Made by a program: the position numbers and the translations under genes
The notes under the pieces: generated by a model
Database searches by the model: none
What the model was told of the DNA's origin: nothing
Seen by the model: the letters and a program-made list of their open reading frames with translations, nothing else
Origin: Bacteroidota bacterium
GTDB taxonomy: Bacteria > Bacteroidota > Bacteroidia > Chitinophagales > Chitinophagaceae
Assembly: GCA_023424015.1 (NCBI GenBank)
Contig: JAFAEM010000010.1
Location: 1-64,000 of the forward strand
Length of the DNA: 64,000 bases
Direction of reading: 5' to 3'
Part shown: in pieces, positions 38,122-47,695 of the stretch
Layout: each line of letters begins with the position of its first letter
How positions within the stretch are numbered: the first letter of the stretch is position 1

Positions 38122-39510
38122 ATGAATCAGCGTCTCGCAACCCTATTACGAATTACGTTTGTTATCCTGGATATACTCGTTTTGAACCTGGTTTTCATTA
38201 TTTGCCAATATGTTTTCAGGGATGTGATCGCATTAAACAAGGTGCAATACACGTACCTGTGGTTTTTTTCCAACGCCGCCTGGGTAGCGGCCAGCTGGGC
38301 TACCCGCATTTACCAGGACGCCTATATTTATTCCTTTGAAAAGTTCTCGCGGCGTACGGTAACTGCCTTTGCCTACCTGTTGGTATTCGAAATGCTGTAC
38401 CTGTTTTTTAATAAAGACAACCAGATATCCCGGTTGTTCCTGGTCAGCATTCTTTCATCTTTTGCCATCAGCCTGTTGATCAACCGGTTTCTTCACCTGG
38501 CGATGCAGCATTTCTTTCAGAATAAAGACCATATTGTGCGCAAGGTGATGATCATCGGGTACAACGAACGCGGCAAGAAGCTGGCGAGTTACCTGGAACA
38601 GGAGCCCATCAAAACAGAGATCGTTGGGTTTTGCGAAGAGCATGAAAATGTCAACGAACTTTCTATATACCCGATCATCGGCGGGATCAGTGATGCCATC
38701 ACCGCGTCCAAGCAATATGAGGTCACCGAGATATTTTCAACCATCGCTCCCGAGCAGCAATCGGGCATTTATAAACTGATCAGCGACGCCGACCAGGCCT
38801 GTATCCGTTTCCGGATCGTACCCGACTTCAACCACTTTATCCGCAAGCCTGTACACCTGGATTACCTGAAAGACATTCCAGTTTTGTCGCTCAGAAAAGA
38901 ACCCCTGGATGATGTCGGCAATCGTATTAAAAAACGCCTTTACGACCTGGCCATCAGTTCGCTGGTGATCGTATTCATACTTTCCTGGCTGGTGCCTGTT
39001 ATCGGCCTGTTGATCTGGCTCGATTCACGAGGCCCGATTTTCTTCCGTCAGCAAAGAAGCGGTAAGGGCGGGAAGACTTTTAATTGCATTAAGTTCAGGA
39101 GTATGAAGGTCAACAAGGAGTCGAATGAAAAGCAGGCAACTAAAAACGATTCCCGTGTGACGCGACTGGGAGCCTTCCTCCGCAAGTCCAATCTAGATGA
39201 GATGCCACAGTTTCTTAATGTATTCCTGGGTGATATGAGCATCGTGGGTCCGCGCCCGCATATGCTCAAGCATACTGATGACTATTCCAAGCTGCTTAAT
39301 AAATATATGGTACGCCATTTTCTCAAACCCGGAATCACGGGATGGGCGCAGATCCATGGCTTTCGTGGAGAAATAAAACACATGCAGGATATCAGTAACC
39401 GCGTGGAATACGACCTTTGGTATCTTGAAAACTGGAGCCTCTGGCTCGACACCCGTATTATCCTGATGACCGCGTTCAACATGGTAAAGGGTGAAAAAAA
39501 CGCGTATTAA
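38122..39510 (+). CDS. Undecaprenyl-phosphate sugar-phosphate transferase (WcaJ-like)
   Basis: A 462-residue polyisoprenyl-phosphate hexose-1-phosphate transferase that starts repeat-unit assembly. About four N-terminal helices (residues 8-125), a Rossmann-like central domain (VMIIGYNERGKKLASYL near 143), a fifth helix near 275, and the catalytic bacterial sugar transferase domain with KRLYDLAIS, RGPIFFRQQRSGK, FNCIKFRSM and DEMPQFLNVFLGDMSIVGPRP. It lacks a partner transferase nearby and probably serves the glycan exported by the Wza/Wzc pair 18 kb upstream. Confidence 0.92.
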   Translation: MNQRLATLLRITFVILDILVLNLVFIICQYVFRDVIALNKVQYTYLWFFSNAAWVAASWATRIYQDAYIYSFEKFSRRTVTAFAYLLVFEMLYLFFNKDNQISRLFLVSILSSFAISLLINRFLHLAMQHFFQNKDHIVRKVMIIGYNERGKKLASYLEQEPIKTEIVGFCEEHENVNELSIYPIIGGISDAITASKQYEVTEIFSTIAPEQQSGIYKLISDADQACIRFRIVPDFNHFIRKPVHLDYLKDIPVLSLRKEPLDDVGNRIKKRLYDLAISSLVIVFILSWLVPVIGLLIWLDSRGPIFFRQQRSGKGGKTFNCIKFRSMKVNKESNEKQATKNDSRVTRLGAFLRKSNLDEMPQFLNVFLGDMSIVGPRPHMLKHTDDYSKLLNKYMVRHFLKPGITGWAQIHGFRGEIKHMQDISNRVEYDLWYLENWSLWLDTRIILMTAFNMVKGEKNAY

Positions 39511-39531
39511 CCGCCCATCCCGAAGAACCCG

Positions 39532-40308
39532 ATGAAAAAACTATATCTACCGCTTTTGCTTTTTTTCCTGGCAGGCTGCCTGTCGGCACAGGTTAACTTT
39601 CCTCCACGCACCCAAACAATAATACACCCGATCGGCGAAGACAAGGTTAGTATTGAGGTCACCGAATACGGCGATAATAAAGATATTGTTTTTGTCAACC
39701 TGCATGCCGATGAAACGACCTCCGTTGAAAGTGCGCAAAAGATCCTTGAGAAAAGAGGAGGATTTTTGATAAGGATAGTAAATGATAATAAACGAAATAT
39801 TCGTTTTCGCCTCAAAGAACAGACCTACTCTGTCGACCCCAACCGAATCTTTTCCCGTGTCGGTATAGAACGGTCATTGAAAAAATCGGGTAATAGTAGC
39901 GCTACTGCTATTAGTGAAGTGGAAGAACTGGCCAGCCGCATCCTCTCGCTGATGCCTACAGGATATACCTGTGTGATCGCGCTTCACAATAATACAGAAG
40001 GTGCCCTGTCGATCCAGAGTTATATGCCAGGTGCGGAATACGGCAACGATGCACAGGAAGTATTTGCCAACCATAATATGGATCCGGATGATTTTTTCCT
40101 GACTACCGACAGCCTCCTGTTTCAGCAACTTTCATCAGCCGAATACAATATCGTACTGCAGGACAATGCCCGCGTGCAGCAGGATGGTTCACTAAGCGTC
40201 TATTACGGGGAAAAAAATTTCTGCTACCTCAATTGCGAGACAGAACATGGGAAGTTGGAAACCTATACTCAGATGCTCGAAGCAGCATTGCATTTTCTGA
40301 GGAAATAA
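39532..40308 (+). CDS. Exported lipoprotein, possibly M14-like
   Basis: A 258-residue protein with a signal peptide ending LFFLAGC (Cys16), so probably a lipoprotein. The motifs NLHADETTSVESA, DPNRIFSR and CVIALHNNTEG recall the zinc-ligand and substrate strings of carboxypeptidase/succinylglutamate desuccinylase (M14-like) folds, with His in the first and third. The resemblance is distant and activity is inference. It follows the sugar transferase by 21 bases, so the two are likely cotranscribed, which hints at a role in envelope glycan or peptidoglycan handling. Confidence 0.55.
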   Translation: MKKLYLPLLLFFLAGCLSAQVNFPPRTQTIIHPIGEDKVSIEVTEYGDNKDIVFVNLHADETTSVESAQKILEKRGGFLIRIVNDNKRNIRFRLKEQTYSVDPNRIFSRVGIERSLKKSGNSSATAISEVEELASRILSLMPTGYTCVIALHNNTEGALSIQSYMPGAEYGNDAQEVFANHNMDPDDFFLTTDSLLFQQLSSAEYNIVLQDNARVQQDGSLSVYYGEKNFCYLNCETEHGKLETYTQMLEAALHFLRK

Positions 40309-40477
40309 AGATCAAACGACGATAGTTCATGCTGAATCCTATATCCAGGTTCGATGCTGCCGGTATGGCGGTATGACGGAAAGAATTTTTAAGTGGCTGG
40401 TTCGATAAAAAGGAAAAGTGGAAACAGTGTTCTCACCGTCTTCCCGCCTCCCCGGCGATTAAAATTTATGTTACCTG

Positions 40478-42076
40478 CTAATCCACTTCCAGTATTACAA
40501 ACTCCTGCTCGAGTGCCAGCGAATGCTCATATATCTTTTGAAGAAATTCAGTTCCCCACCTTGCATAGTAACCCAGCATATTATCGTGTCTTTCCTGCAA
40601 ACCATCACCGGGAAATAATTGGGAACGTATCAGCTCAACATGCCGCTTTTGTTCGGAGTACTTTCTCTTTTCTGCACGAAGCATTTTCTTCTCAAGCTCA
40701 CGGAGCCGGTGCAGGGTTGTGGTCTTGAGTGCATCGACATGTCTCTCGAGTGTGACATCTACAGAAGCGGCTTGTCGTTTTATGGCCTCATACAATTCTT
40801 CCGTTGCCGAGAGTGTACCATTTAGCTGGACCTTTTTTCCTGAACCACGGTTTACCAATTGGTTGAGCAATTCCTGTGCAGGAGCAAAAATATCCGTGGT
40901 ATTGAAACCCAGCCTTTCTATTTTCTGCCGCATGCGGGCATCGATGATCAAAAACGAATTGCGTAATACCTGGACCGGGTAAGGCACTTTATAGTGTTTA
41001 AAAAGATCCTTCAACTCCAGCCAGTACGCCAGTTCTCCCCCGCCACCGATAAAGGCAACACCTGGTAAGATCATTTCCTGGTAGATGCCCCGCAGGATAA
41101 CATTGGGACTAAAACGTTCGGGATGTTCATCCAGTTCGGCCAATAACTGATCCTCTGTGAATTCAATTTTTGTATTGAGAACTTTGTATTTGCCACCGTG
41201 CATTTCAATTCGCTCACGGGTATCATTCTCCAGGTAAAATAAATTGATGTCGCGTGGATGTGCCTGCACTTTATAAAGCCTGCCCAGCTTTTCCGAAGTC
41301 TTTTCAACAATTTCCGAGGCTGATTGCCTCTGCAGGTCATCTTTAAAAACCGCTTTCATCTGGTTTTTCAGCCGGGCATTGTCGGGTAGCAACACTACCA
41401 GCCCTTTATCGGCAAATAGGGCATGAACGAACTTAAAAGTCGCTGTCTGTATATCCTCCCCGGACTGGTAGCATTCTCTCAGAAGCGACACTGCTTGTTT
41501 GCCAAAAGGAAGTACACCCAGTTGGCCTTCGATGGTGTCGATCAGCTTCAACAATTCCTTGTCGATCTTCATCCGGCCTACAGCACCTTTTTGTTGGGTG
41601 TTCCACTGGAGTTTTTCCGACCCGAGATGAATATGATTCAGTTCTTCAAGATCGGCATCCTCAGAGCCTATATAGTACACCGGCACAAACCTGGAAGAAG
41701 GAATGGCCTTATTAAGATGGTCAGCCAGTTTTATGGCGTGGACGATCTTATAGATAAAATATAATGGACCTGTGAAAATATTTGTCTGGTGTGCAGTAGT
41801 GACAGTAAATGTATCGGGTGATAAAAGAGATTCAATATTTTGCCGGACGGATTCAGAAGGCGATACGATCGAATATTGTTTCCGCAATTCTTCCACAAGC
41901 ATTTGACGGTTAGTTGGGAACTGCTGGCGGGCGGTGATGGCGTTTTTTATGCCATCAAGGTCCGGTGCGTGAGCGATAAAAGGCAACAAGGCTTCTGCCT
42001 GGTCGCTATAGTCCACTGCTATCTTTGAAAAAGCACCTGTTTGCCGGTAAGATAAACGGGTAGATGTACAGTCCAT
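40478..42076 (-). CDS. bshC: Bacillithiol biosynthesis cysteine ligase BshC
   Basis: Adds cysteine to GlcN-malate in the last step of bacillithiol synthesis in the cytoplasm. The 532-residue length is typical. Family strings include TVTTAHQTNIFTGPLYFIYK near residue 91, VYYIGSEDADLEELNH near 133, FIGGGGELAYWLELKDLFK near 353, and a long C-terminal coiled coil (residues ~430-500). The bshA and bshB genes are not in the window. The spacer to the divergent sterol-desaturase gene is repeat-rich. Confidence 0.92.
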   Translation of the reverse strand: MDCTSTRLSYRQTGAFSKIAVDYSDQAEALLPFIAHAPDLDGIKNAITARQQFPTNRQMLVEELRKQYSIVSPSESVRQNIESLLSPDTFTVTTAHQTNIFTGPLYFIYKIVHAIKLADHLNKAIPSSRFVPVYYIGSEDADLEELNHIHLGSEKLQWNTQQKGAVGRMKIDKELLKLIDTIEGQLGVLPFGKQAVSLLRECYQSGEDIQTATFKFVHALFADKGLVVLLPDNARLKNQMKAVFKDDLQRQSASEIVEKTSEKLGRLYKVQAHPRDINLFYLENDTRERIEMHGGKYKVLNTKIEFTEDQLLAELDEHPERFSPNVILRGIYQEMILPGVAFIGGGGELAYWLELKDLFKHYKVPYPVQVLRNSFLIIDARMRQKIERLGFNTTDIFAPAQELLNQLVNRGSGKKVQLNGTLSATEELYEAIKRQAASVDVTLERHVDALKTTTLHRLRELEKKMLRAEKRKYSEQKRHVELIRSQLFPGDGLQERHDNMLGYYARWGTEFLQKIYEHSLALEQEFVILEVD

Positions 42077-42200
42077 ATGAGTATAAAAATAAGAAGTTCG
42101 TACTGATGCTACCTTCCCTCAACAAATATTTAACGAAATCGTTCGCAAGGTCCGGGGGACATGCAGGCTTGCACGGTGATTTTCATAAAATCTCCTTCAT

Positions 42201-42440
42201 CTTGCCCTACGTGTTTCCTTGGTACCCTCTGTAATTAGTATAATTCGTGGCAACCTCAACCCCATCCGTGAAATCTGTGTGATCAGTGTGATCTGTGGCT
42301 CCATTCGTGTTATTCGTGTCATTCGTGGCCAATCGTTCTTTAGGTAACGGAGTACACAGTGGATGTCACGAAGGACACAAAAACGCGGATACTCTTTCAA
42401 AAAACCTTCCTTCATGTCTTTCGTGTTCCCTTCGACCCTT
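42201..42440. repeat. CGTGTTATTCGTG/CACGAAGGACAC dispersed repeats
   Basis: The 403-base divergent spacer between bshC and the sterol-desaturase gene contains a run of ATTCGTG, CCGTGAAATCTGTG and GATCTGTGGCTCC units (about 42240-42340), then CACGAAGGACACAAAAACGCGG (42367-42388) facing its rough inverse TCGTGTTCCCTTCGACCCTTCGTG (about 42420-42443). The same ten-base-periodic family occurs at 43830-43990 and 47318-47560. Confidence 0.75.
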
Positions 42441-42479
42441 CGTGTCCAAAAATTTGTAAATTCGTAGACAAGCTTGTTT

Positions 42480-43766
42480 ATGGAAACCTATGGGAAGATA
42501 CTACTCATTGCCATGCCCGCTTTCCTGGCATTGGTCTTATTCGAAAAATGGTATGGCTGGCGTAAAGGGAAAGACACCGTCCGCAATATGGATATGGTCA
42601 GCAGCCTCAGCAGTGGTGTCACCAACGTCACAAAAGATGTGGTAGGCCTTTACCTGGTGGTTCTATCCTACCCGTTTTTTCTCAAAAACCTCGCACTTAC
42701 CGAAATCCCGAATAAGATCATTGTTTATGTCATTGCTTTTATCGCCCTCGACTTTGCGGGCTACTGGGTACATCGCCTGCAACATGTAAACAATTTCTTC
42801 TGGAATGGGCATATCATTCATCATAGCAGCGAAGACTTCAACCTGGCCTGCGCACTTCGCCAAAGTATATCCTCGATCGTAAAGATCTTCGCCATTTTCC
42901 TTTTACCGGCCGCCCTGCTGGGTGTGCCCGCGCAGGTGATTGGTGTGGTAGCCCCGCTTCATTTGTTTGCGCAATTCTGGTATCATACACAGCATATCAA
43001 CAAGATGGGTTTCCTTGAAAAATTTCTCGTTACACCCTCTCACCATCGCGTGCACCATGCCATCAACCCGGAGTACATTGATAAAAACTACGGGCAGATA
43101 TTTATTTTATGGGATAAATGGTTTGGCAGCTTCCAGGAAGAACTTCCTTCGGTGCCACCAGTATATGGTATCACGCGGCCCGTTCGTACCTGGAACCCGA
43201 TCAAGATCAATTTTCAGCATATCTGGTTACTGATAAAAGACGCCTGGCGAACAAATAGCTGGAAAGAAAAATTCACACTATGGTTTAAACCCACCGGTTA
43301 CAGGCCTGCAGATGTAGCGGAAAGGTATCCTGTTTATAAAATTGAGGACGTTTATCATTTCGAAAAATATGAGACCCGTACCTCTCCTATATTCAATAGC
43401 TGGACCTGGATCCAGTTGCTGATGATCCTGCTTTTTACAAGCTACCTTTTTGGAAATATCGCGCTGATCAACCGGCTGGATGCAGGATATATTTTCTGGT
43501 ATGGTGGCTTTTTATTCCTTAGTGTATATGCACTGACCGACCTGATGGATCGTAATAATTCCGCAGCGGTATGGGAAATAATCAGGAGTGGGTTGGGATT
43601 GTATTTTATTTACCGGCAAAACGACTGGTTTGGCGCAAGTAATTATTTCTCGCAGGCAGCTTACCTGCTGGCGGGTTATTTTATCTTATCCATCGCCGTT
43701 ACCTGCTGGTTTGTGATCGTGCATCGCAAAGAAGACCAGGCAGTGTTTGCAGGAACTGGTCAATAA
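42480..43766 (+). CDS. Sterol desaturase/fatty acid hydroxylase-family protein
   Basis: A 428-residue membrane di-iron enzyme from the ATG at 42480. Histidine clusters HRLQH, GHIIHHSSEDFN and SHHRVHHAINPEY match the eight-His hydroxylase motif, lying between hydrophobic segments at residues ~1-25, 50-105 and 130-165. Three or four further helices (~310-415) form a C-terminal membrane domain seen in bacterial alkylglycerol monooxygenase-like members. It probably hydroxylates or cleaves a lipid; the substrate is unknown. Confidence 0.85.
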   Translation: METYGKILLIAMPAFLALVLFEKWYGWRKGKDTVRNMDMVSSLSSGVTNVTKDVVGLYLVVLSYPFFLKNLALTEIPNKIIVYVIAFIALDFAGYWVHRLQHVNNFFWNGHIIHHSSEDFNLACALRQSISSIVKIFAIFLLPAALLGVPAQVIGVVAPLHLFAQFWYHTQHINKMGFLEKFLVTPSHHRVHHAINPEYIDKNYGQIFILWDKWFGSFQEELPSVPPVYGITRPVRTWNPIKINFQHIWLLIKDAWRTNSWKEKFTLWFKPTGYRPADVAERYPVYKIEDVYHFEKYETRTSPIFNSWTWIQLLMILLFTSYLFGNIALINRLDAGYIFWYGGFLFLSVYALTDLMDRNNSAAVWEIIRSGLGLYFIYRQNDWFGASNYFSQAAYLLAGYFILSIAVTCWFVIVHRKEDQAVFAGTGQ

Positions 43767-43829
43767 CGTCACATGAGCGATATTGCTCAATAACCGTTCC
43801 CACAAATACACGGTGGATTGAATCATTTC

Positions 43830-43990
43830 TCCCTGCTCTCATTAATCCGTGAAATCTGTGTAATCTGTGGCTAATTCGTGTCATTCGTGCTATTCGTGGC
43901 CAATCCCCCTGCCGCAGGCAGTTATCCCTGGATCCGTGCAATCCGTGTAATCCGTGGCTTAATTCATGTCATTCGTGCTACTCGTGGCCC
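43830..43990. repeat. CACGAAT/CACGGAT repeat spanning a gene end
   Basis: Between the convergent sterol-desaturase and DUF885 genes lie units ATCCGTG, AATCTGTG, ATTCGTGTCATTCGTG and ATTCGTGGCC, interrupted by the palindrome CCCCTGCCGCAGGCAG (about 43906-43922). The block continues to about 43990, past the DUF885 stop codon at 43959, so the last codons of that gene lie in repeat DNA. Confidence 0.8.
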
Positions 43991-45722
43991 CTTTAAGTTT
44001 TTTAGCAATATAGTTGTCAACCATCTGCTCGAGGATGCGTAGAGTAACCGTGCCCTGTGATAATACCAGGTCGTGGAACTCCCGTATGTCGAATTTCTCA
44101 CCCAGCTTTTCTTCCGCTTTCTTTCGCTGCTCTTTTATTTTCAATTCCCCCATCTTATAGGCCAGCGCCTGGCCCGGCCAGGAGATATAACGGTTGATCT
44201 CAGTATTGACTTCGTGCAGCGACAACGCAGTGTTTTCTGCCAGGTATTGCACCCCCTGTTCGCGTGTCCATCCTTTTGTGTGCAAAGCAACATCCAGTAC
44301 CAGCCTGCAGGCACGCCACATTTCATAGGTGAGTTTACCAAAGCGGGAATAGGGGTCCGTATAAAAACCCATCTCGGTTCCCAGGTACTCACAGTATAAA
44401 CCCCAACCCTCTCCAAAAGCATTCACGTAAAGCCTTCTCCTGAAATCAGGGAGGTGTTCCAGCTCACGTGTCAGCGAAATTTGCAAATGATGCCCTGGTA
44501 CGGCTTCATGTAAAGTGAGTGCTTCGAGAGCGTAGAGTGGGCGGCTTTCCAGGGCATAAGTATTTACCCAGTAAAAGCCAGCCCGTCTGCTGTTGGGTGA
44601 AGCACCCGAATATCGGCCCGCAGTATAGGTAGGTGCCAGGTGCGCCGGCACGGGTTCCACACCATATGGCTGACGTGGCAGCAACCCAAAGAAACGCGGC
44701 AGCGCAGCATCCGCTTTTTTGGCGATAAAAGACGCTTCCTTCAATAACTGCTCGGGTGTGGTCGCATAAAATCTTTTATCAGTCCGCAGGTTACTGATGA
44801 ACTCCTGCAGGGTGCCTTTAAAATTCACCTGTTCCATCACTTCGTGCATCTCCTTTTTGATACGCGCCACTTCCTGCAAACCCAACTGGTATATTTCTTC
44901 ATATGTAAGATCAGTAGTGGTATAGTGTGCCGCACGATCCTGGTAATAAGCAAGACCATCGGGAAAATGAGAAGCACCGATGGTTGTCCTGGTCTTAGGC
45001 AGGTATTCTTTATCAAAGAATGACTTAATCTTTTTAAATCCTTCCACTGCGGAGTTCATGATGGCAGCCTTCCCTTCTGCCGTCAATTGTTTCCAGTCCT
45101 CCTCGCTCAATGCAGCCGGTTTCTTTGAAAAAGGTTTCCAAAACACACTTTGTGCTACATTATCGACAATATGTTGCTCATAAGTGTTTTCATACCCATT
45201 GAGTATAGCACGAGGCTGGCTGATGCCGAGGCTAAGTCCTTTCCGCATTAGTGCGATATGCTCGTCCACAAAACGGGGAATATCTTTTAGCCGCTGGATA
45301 TAATTTGTAAAGTCTTTTTTTGAATTCAGGATCTCGTTGCCCATACGTGGCAAACCGGTGTGAAAACCTTCATCAGCCAGTATCGGGTTGAGATAGGATT
45401 TGTATTTATAAGACGAAACTTCATCATTGACCCTATACTGCAACAACTCCAGGTTTACCAGATCTTCTGTTGACAGCTTTGTTTTATCCAGGGCATTGAG
45501 CCGGTCTTGTACACCCTTGTAAAAATTATAGCGGCGAAGAAAATCTTCCTCCTTGTGTGACCCGAGCCAGAGGCCGCGGGTACTGTCGAGTCGTGATTCA
45601 TTGCGATGGTAATCCCTGATCTCCTTCAATGCCTGGTCGATTGAAGGATGTATTTTTTTCTCCTGTCCGATGCTGGTGGCAGCAATAAAAAGTAAAAATA
45701 GCAGCCAGTTAGTTTTGATCAT
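43959..45722 (-). CDS. DUF885 exported metallopeptidase-like protein
   Basis: A 587-residue protein with a signal peptide (MIKTNWLLFLLFIAATSIGQ). The conserved zinc site is HEAVPGHHLQ near residue 404, typical of DUF885 proteins, which resemble M32/M2 peptidases; YANRF-like and GWGLYCEYLG strings follow. It probably degrades peptides in the periplasm. The last ~10 residues (ATSSTNDMN) are encoded by an intergenic repeat. The start is two bases from the stop of the upstream aldehyde dehydrogenase gene, so the two form an operon. Confidence 0.87.
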   Translation of the reverse strand: MIKTNWLLFLLFIAATSIGQEKKIHPSIDQALKEIRDYHRNESRLDSTRGLWLGSHKEEDFLRRYNFYKGVQDRLNALDKTKLSTEDLVNLELLQYRVNDEVSSYKYKSYLNPILADEGFHTGLPRMGNEILNSKKDFTNYIQRLKDIPRFVDEHIALMRKGLSLGISQPRAILNGYENTYEQHIVDNVAQSVFWKPFSKKPAALSEEDWKQLTAEGKAAIMNSAVEGFKKIKSFFDKEYLPKTRTTIGASHFPDGLAYYQDRAAHYTTTDLTYEEIYQLGLQEVARIKKEMHEVMEQVNFKGTLQEFISNLRTDKRFYATTPEQLLKEASFIAKKADAALPRFFGLLPRQPYGVEPVPAHLAPTYTAGRYSGASPNSRRAGFYWVNTYALESRPLYALEALTLHEAVPGHHLQISLTRELEHLPDFRRRLYVNAFGEGWGLYCEYLGTEMGFYTDPYSRFGKLTYEMWRACRLVLDVALHTKGWTREQGVQYLAENTALSLHEVNTEINRYISWPGQALAYKMGELKIKEQRKKAEEKLGEKFDIREFHDLVLSQGTVTLRILEQMVDNYIAKKLKGATSSTNDMN

Positions 45723-45724
45723 AA

Positions 45725-47215
45725 TTAGATTTTTTCTTTTGTCAGTTGATTATTGACCGTTCGCCAAATGTTTAAAGGGTTATTGTTTTTCAGTTCATCG
45801 GGTAATGATGACTGGCTCCAGTTTTGAAAACATACAGGTCGTGCAAATCGCTTGATCCCGTCTGCCCCTACCGAGGTAAAACGTGCATCGGTTGTTGCCG
45901 GGAATGGCCCGCCATGATGCATTGACAGGCAAACCTCCACACCGGTCGGCACACTATTCAATATTAATCTCCCACAAATGTTTTTTATGCTCTCGATCAG
46001 TTCCTGGTTAGCGGCAAGATCATTTTCCGTTGCCATTAATGTAGCGGTCAATTGACCTTCGAGATGATTTGTCACTTCCAGCATTTCCGTAAGATCCCTG
46101 CACCTGATGACCAGCGAATAGGGACCGAATACCTCCTGGTGAAGCACGGGATTGTTTAAAAATGCCTGGCCCGTTGCCGAAGCGATCGTAGGTGCTGCTT
46201 CATTCAATTGCGGATCTTTTGCGGACACAGCGATCGTCTCCACGCCTTCCTGTCCCAGCGCTGTACCGCGTCGTTCCACATAGTTTTTATATATCCCCGG
46301 ATGCAGCATCAATCCCGGCGAGGTTTCTTTTATGGCTTCACCGAGTTTGAAAATAAAAGCATGCAATTCCTCTCCTTCCAATCCAATGATCAAACCGGGA
46401 TTGGTACAAAATTGTCCCACACCAAGGGTCACTGATCCGGCATACATCTTCGCGATCTCCCCGGCAGACTCTTCGAGTTTGTCAGGTAAAACAAAAACAG
46501 GGTTCACGCTTCCCATTTCAGAAAAGACAGGTATGGGCCTGGCACGCTGGTTGGCCCAGTCAAACAATTGCTTACCGCCGGAATAGGAACCGGTGAAACC
46601 GACTGCCCTGGTATTGGGATGTTCAACCAGTGCCTTCGCTACACCGAAATCAACGCCGTGAAGATGGGTAAAAATTCCAGCCGGCATATTGGTTTCCTCT
46701 GCCGCCTGTAAAATGAGTTGCGCAACAAGTTCGCTTGTATGAGCATGCGCGGGATGCGCTTTTACAATCACGGGACAACCAGCGGCAAAGGCGCAGGCCG
46801 TATCACCACCGGCGGTGGAATAGGCAAAGGGGAAATTGCTGGCACCAAACACGACAACCGGACCGAGGGGTACAAGCATTTTCCGAAGATCAGGTTTGGG
46901 TGGATTCCTGTCGGGGATGGCGGTGTCGATCCTTGCCTCCAGCCAGTCGCCTGCCTCACAGGCATCGGCATAACTATTCAACTGAAAGACGGTTCTTGTC
47001 TTTTCATTTCTTAACCGTGCTTCAGGAAGGTTGGTCTCCGTCATGGCAGTCTGGATCAGTTCATCGTTTGGCTGATCCAGTTTCCTGGCGATCGCACGCA
47101 TGAACCCGGCTCTCTGTGATAATGAGAGGGAGCGATACTGGTGAAAAGCGATCCATGCCTGCTGCAGGGCCTCTTCTATTTCCTGTGTGGTAGCGTCTTT
47201 AAATGATATGCTCAT
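45725..47215 (-). CDS. Aldehyde dehydrogenase, alpha-ketoglutaric semialdehyde type
   Basis: A 496-residue NAD(P)-dependent aldehyde dehydrogenase. It shows FGASNFPFAYSTAGGDTACA near the cofactor site, FSEMGSVNPVFV with the general-base Glu near residue 233, and VGQFCTNPGL with the nucleophilic Cys near 270. The overall pattern is closest to alpha-ketoglutaric semialdehyde (2,5-dioxovalerate) dehydrogenases of sugar-acid and hydroxyproline breakdown. No other gene of those pathways is nearby, and its partner here is the DUF885 peptidase, so a hydroxyproline or peptide-derived substrate is plausible but speculative. Confidence 0.87.
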   Translation of the reverse strand: MSISFKDATTQEIEEALQQAWIAFHQYRSLSLSQRAGFMRAIARKLDQPNDELIQTAMTETNLPEARLRNEKTRTVFQLNSYADACEAGDWLEARIDTAIPDRNPPKPDLRKMLVPLGPVVVFGASNFPFAYSTAGGDTACAFAAGCPVIVKAHPAHAHTSELVAQLILQAAEETNMPAGIFTHLHGVDFGVAKALVEHPNTRAVGFTGSYSGGKQLFDWANQRARPIPVFSEMGSVNPVFVLPDKLEESAGEIAKMYAGSVTLGVGQFCTNPGLIIGLEGEELHAFIFKLGEAIKETSPGLMLHPGIYKNYVERRGTALGQEGVETIAVSAKDPQLNEAAPTIASATGQAFLNNPVLHQEVFGPYSLVIRCRDLTEMLEVTNHLEGQLTATLMATENDLAANQELIESIKNICGRLILNSVPTGVEVCLSMHHGGPFPATTDARFTSVGADGIKRFARPVCFQNWSQSSLPDELKNNNPLNIWRTVNNQLTKEKI

Positions 47216-47317
47216 AACTTTTTAATCTTGTTTTGTCAGGTTTAAGTTTACAACAACCATACCCATCAGATATCCCTAAAAATAAGTATTCGTGGGAACT
47301 GAGAAAAATCCTGGATG

Positions 47318-47560
47318 TTGGCCACGAATCGCACGAACTGATGCCACGGATTACACGGATTGCACGGATTACACTGATAACTGCCTGCGGCAGGGGATTG
47401 GCCACGAATTGCACGAATGACACGAATTGGCCACAGATTGCACAGGTTTCACGGATTTTTTTTTAGACACGAATTACACGAATCACACGAAAAAGCCACT
47501 CTCACGAAAGATATGAGTATACACGAGGGAATCCAATTCGTGTCATTCGTGTAATTCGTG
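47318..47560. repeat. CACGAAT/CACGGAT repeat block with inverted arms
   Basis: The spacer before the aldehyde dehydrogenase holds GGCCACGAAT, CACGGATTACACGGAT and CACAGATTGCACAGGTTTCACGG units. CTGCCTGCGGCAGG (47381-47394) with its flanks is a near-exact inverted copy of the palindrome region near 43900. At the end, 24-base arms 47468-47491 and 47537-47560 form an almost perfect inverted repeat. The 503-base gap contains no credible gene. Confidence 0.82.
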
Positions 47561-47568
47561 ACCAAAAA

Positions 47569-47604
47569 AATACCCCGCAATGGGTATTTCCCAAGCGGGG
47601 TATT
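47569..47604 (-). terminator. Minus-strand intrinsic terminator
   Basis: Arms AATACCCCGC (47569-47578) and GCGGGGTATT (47595-47604) with an inner TGGG/CCCA pair. On the minus strand the stem runs into seven or more T residues (complement of 47563-47570). It probably ends the MORN-repeat gene transcript about 115 bases after its stop. Confidence 0.75.
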
Positions 47605-47695
47605 CGAATTATTTTCGGCCTCTTTTCGCGTAGTAAATATTTGTATAGGTTAAATACAAGCTATCATTCCACCAGCATCGTCCATCACCATCCAG

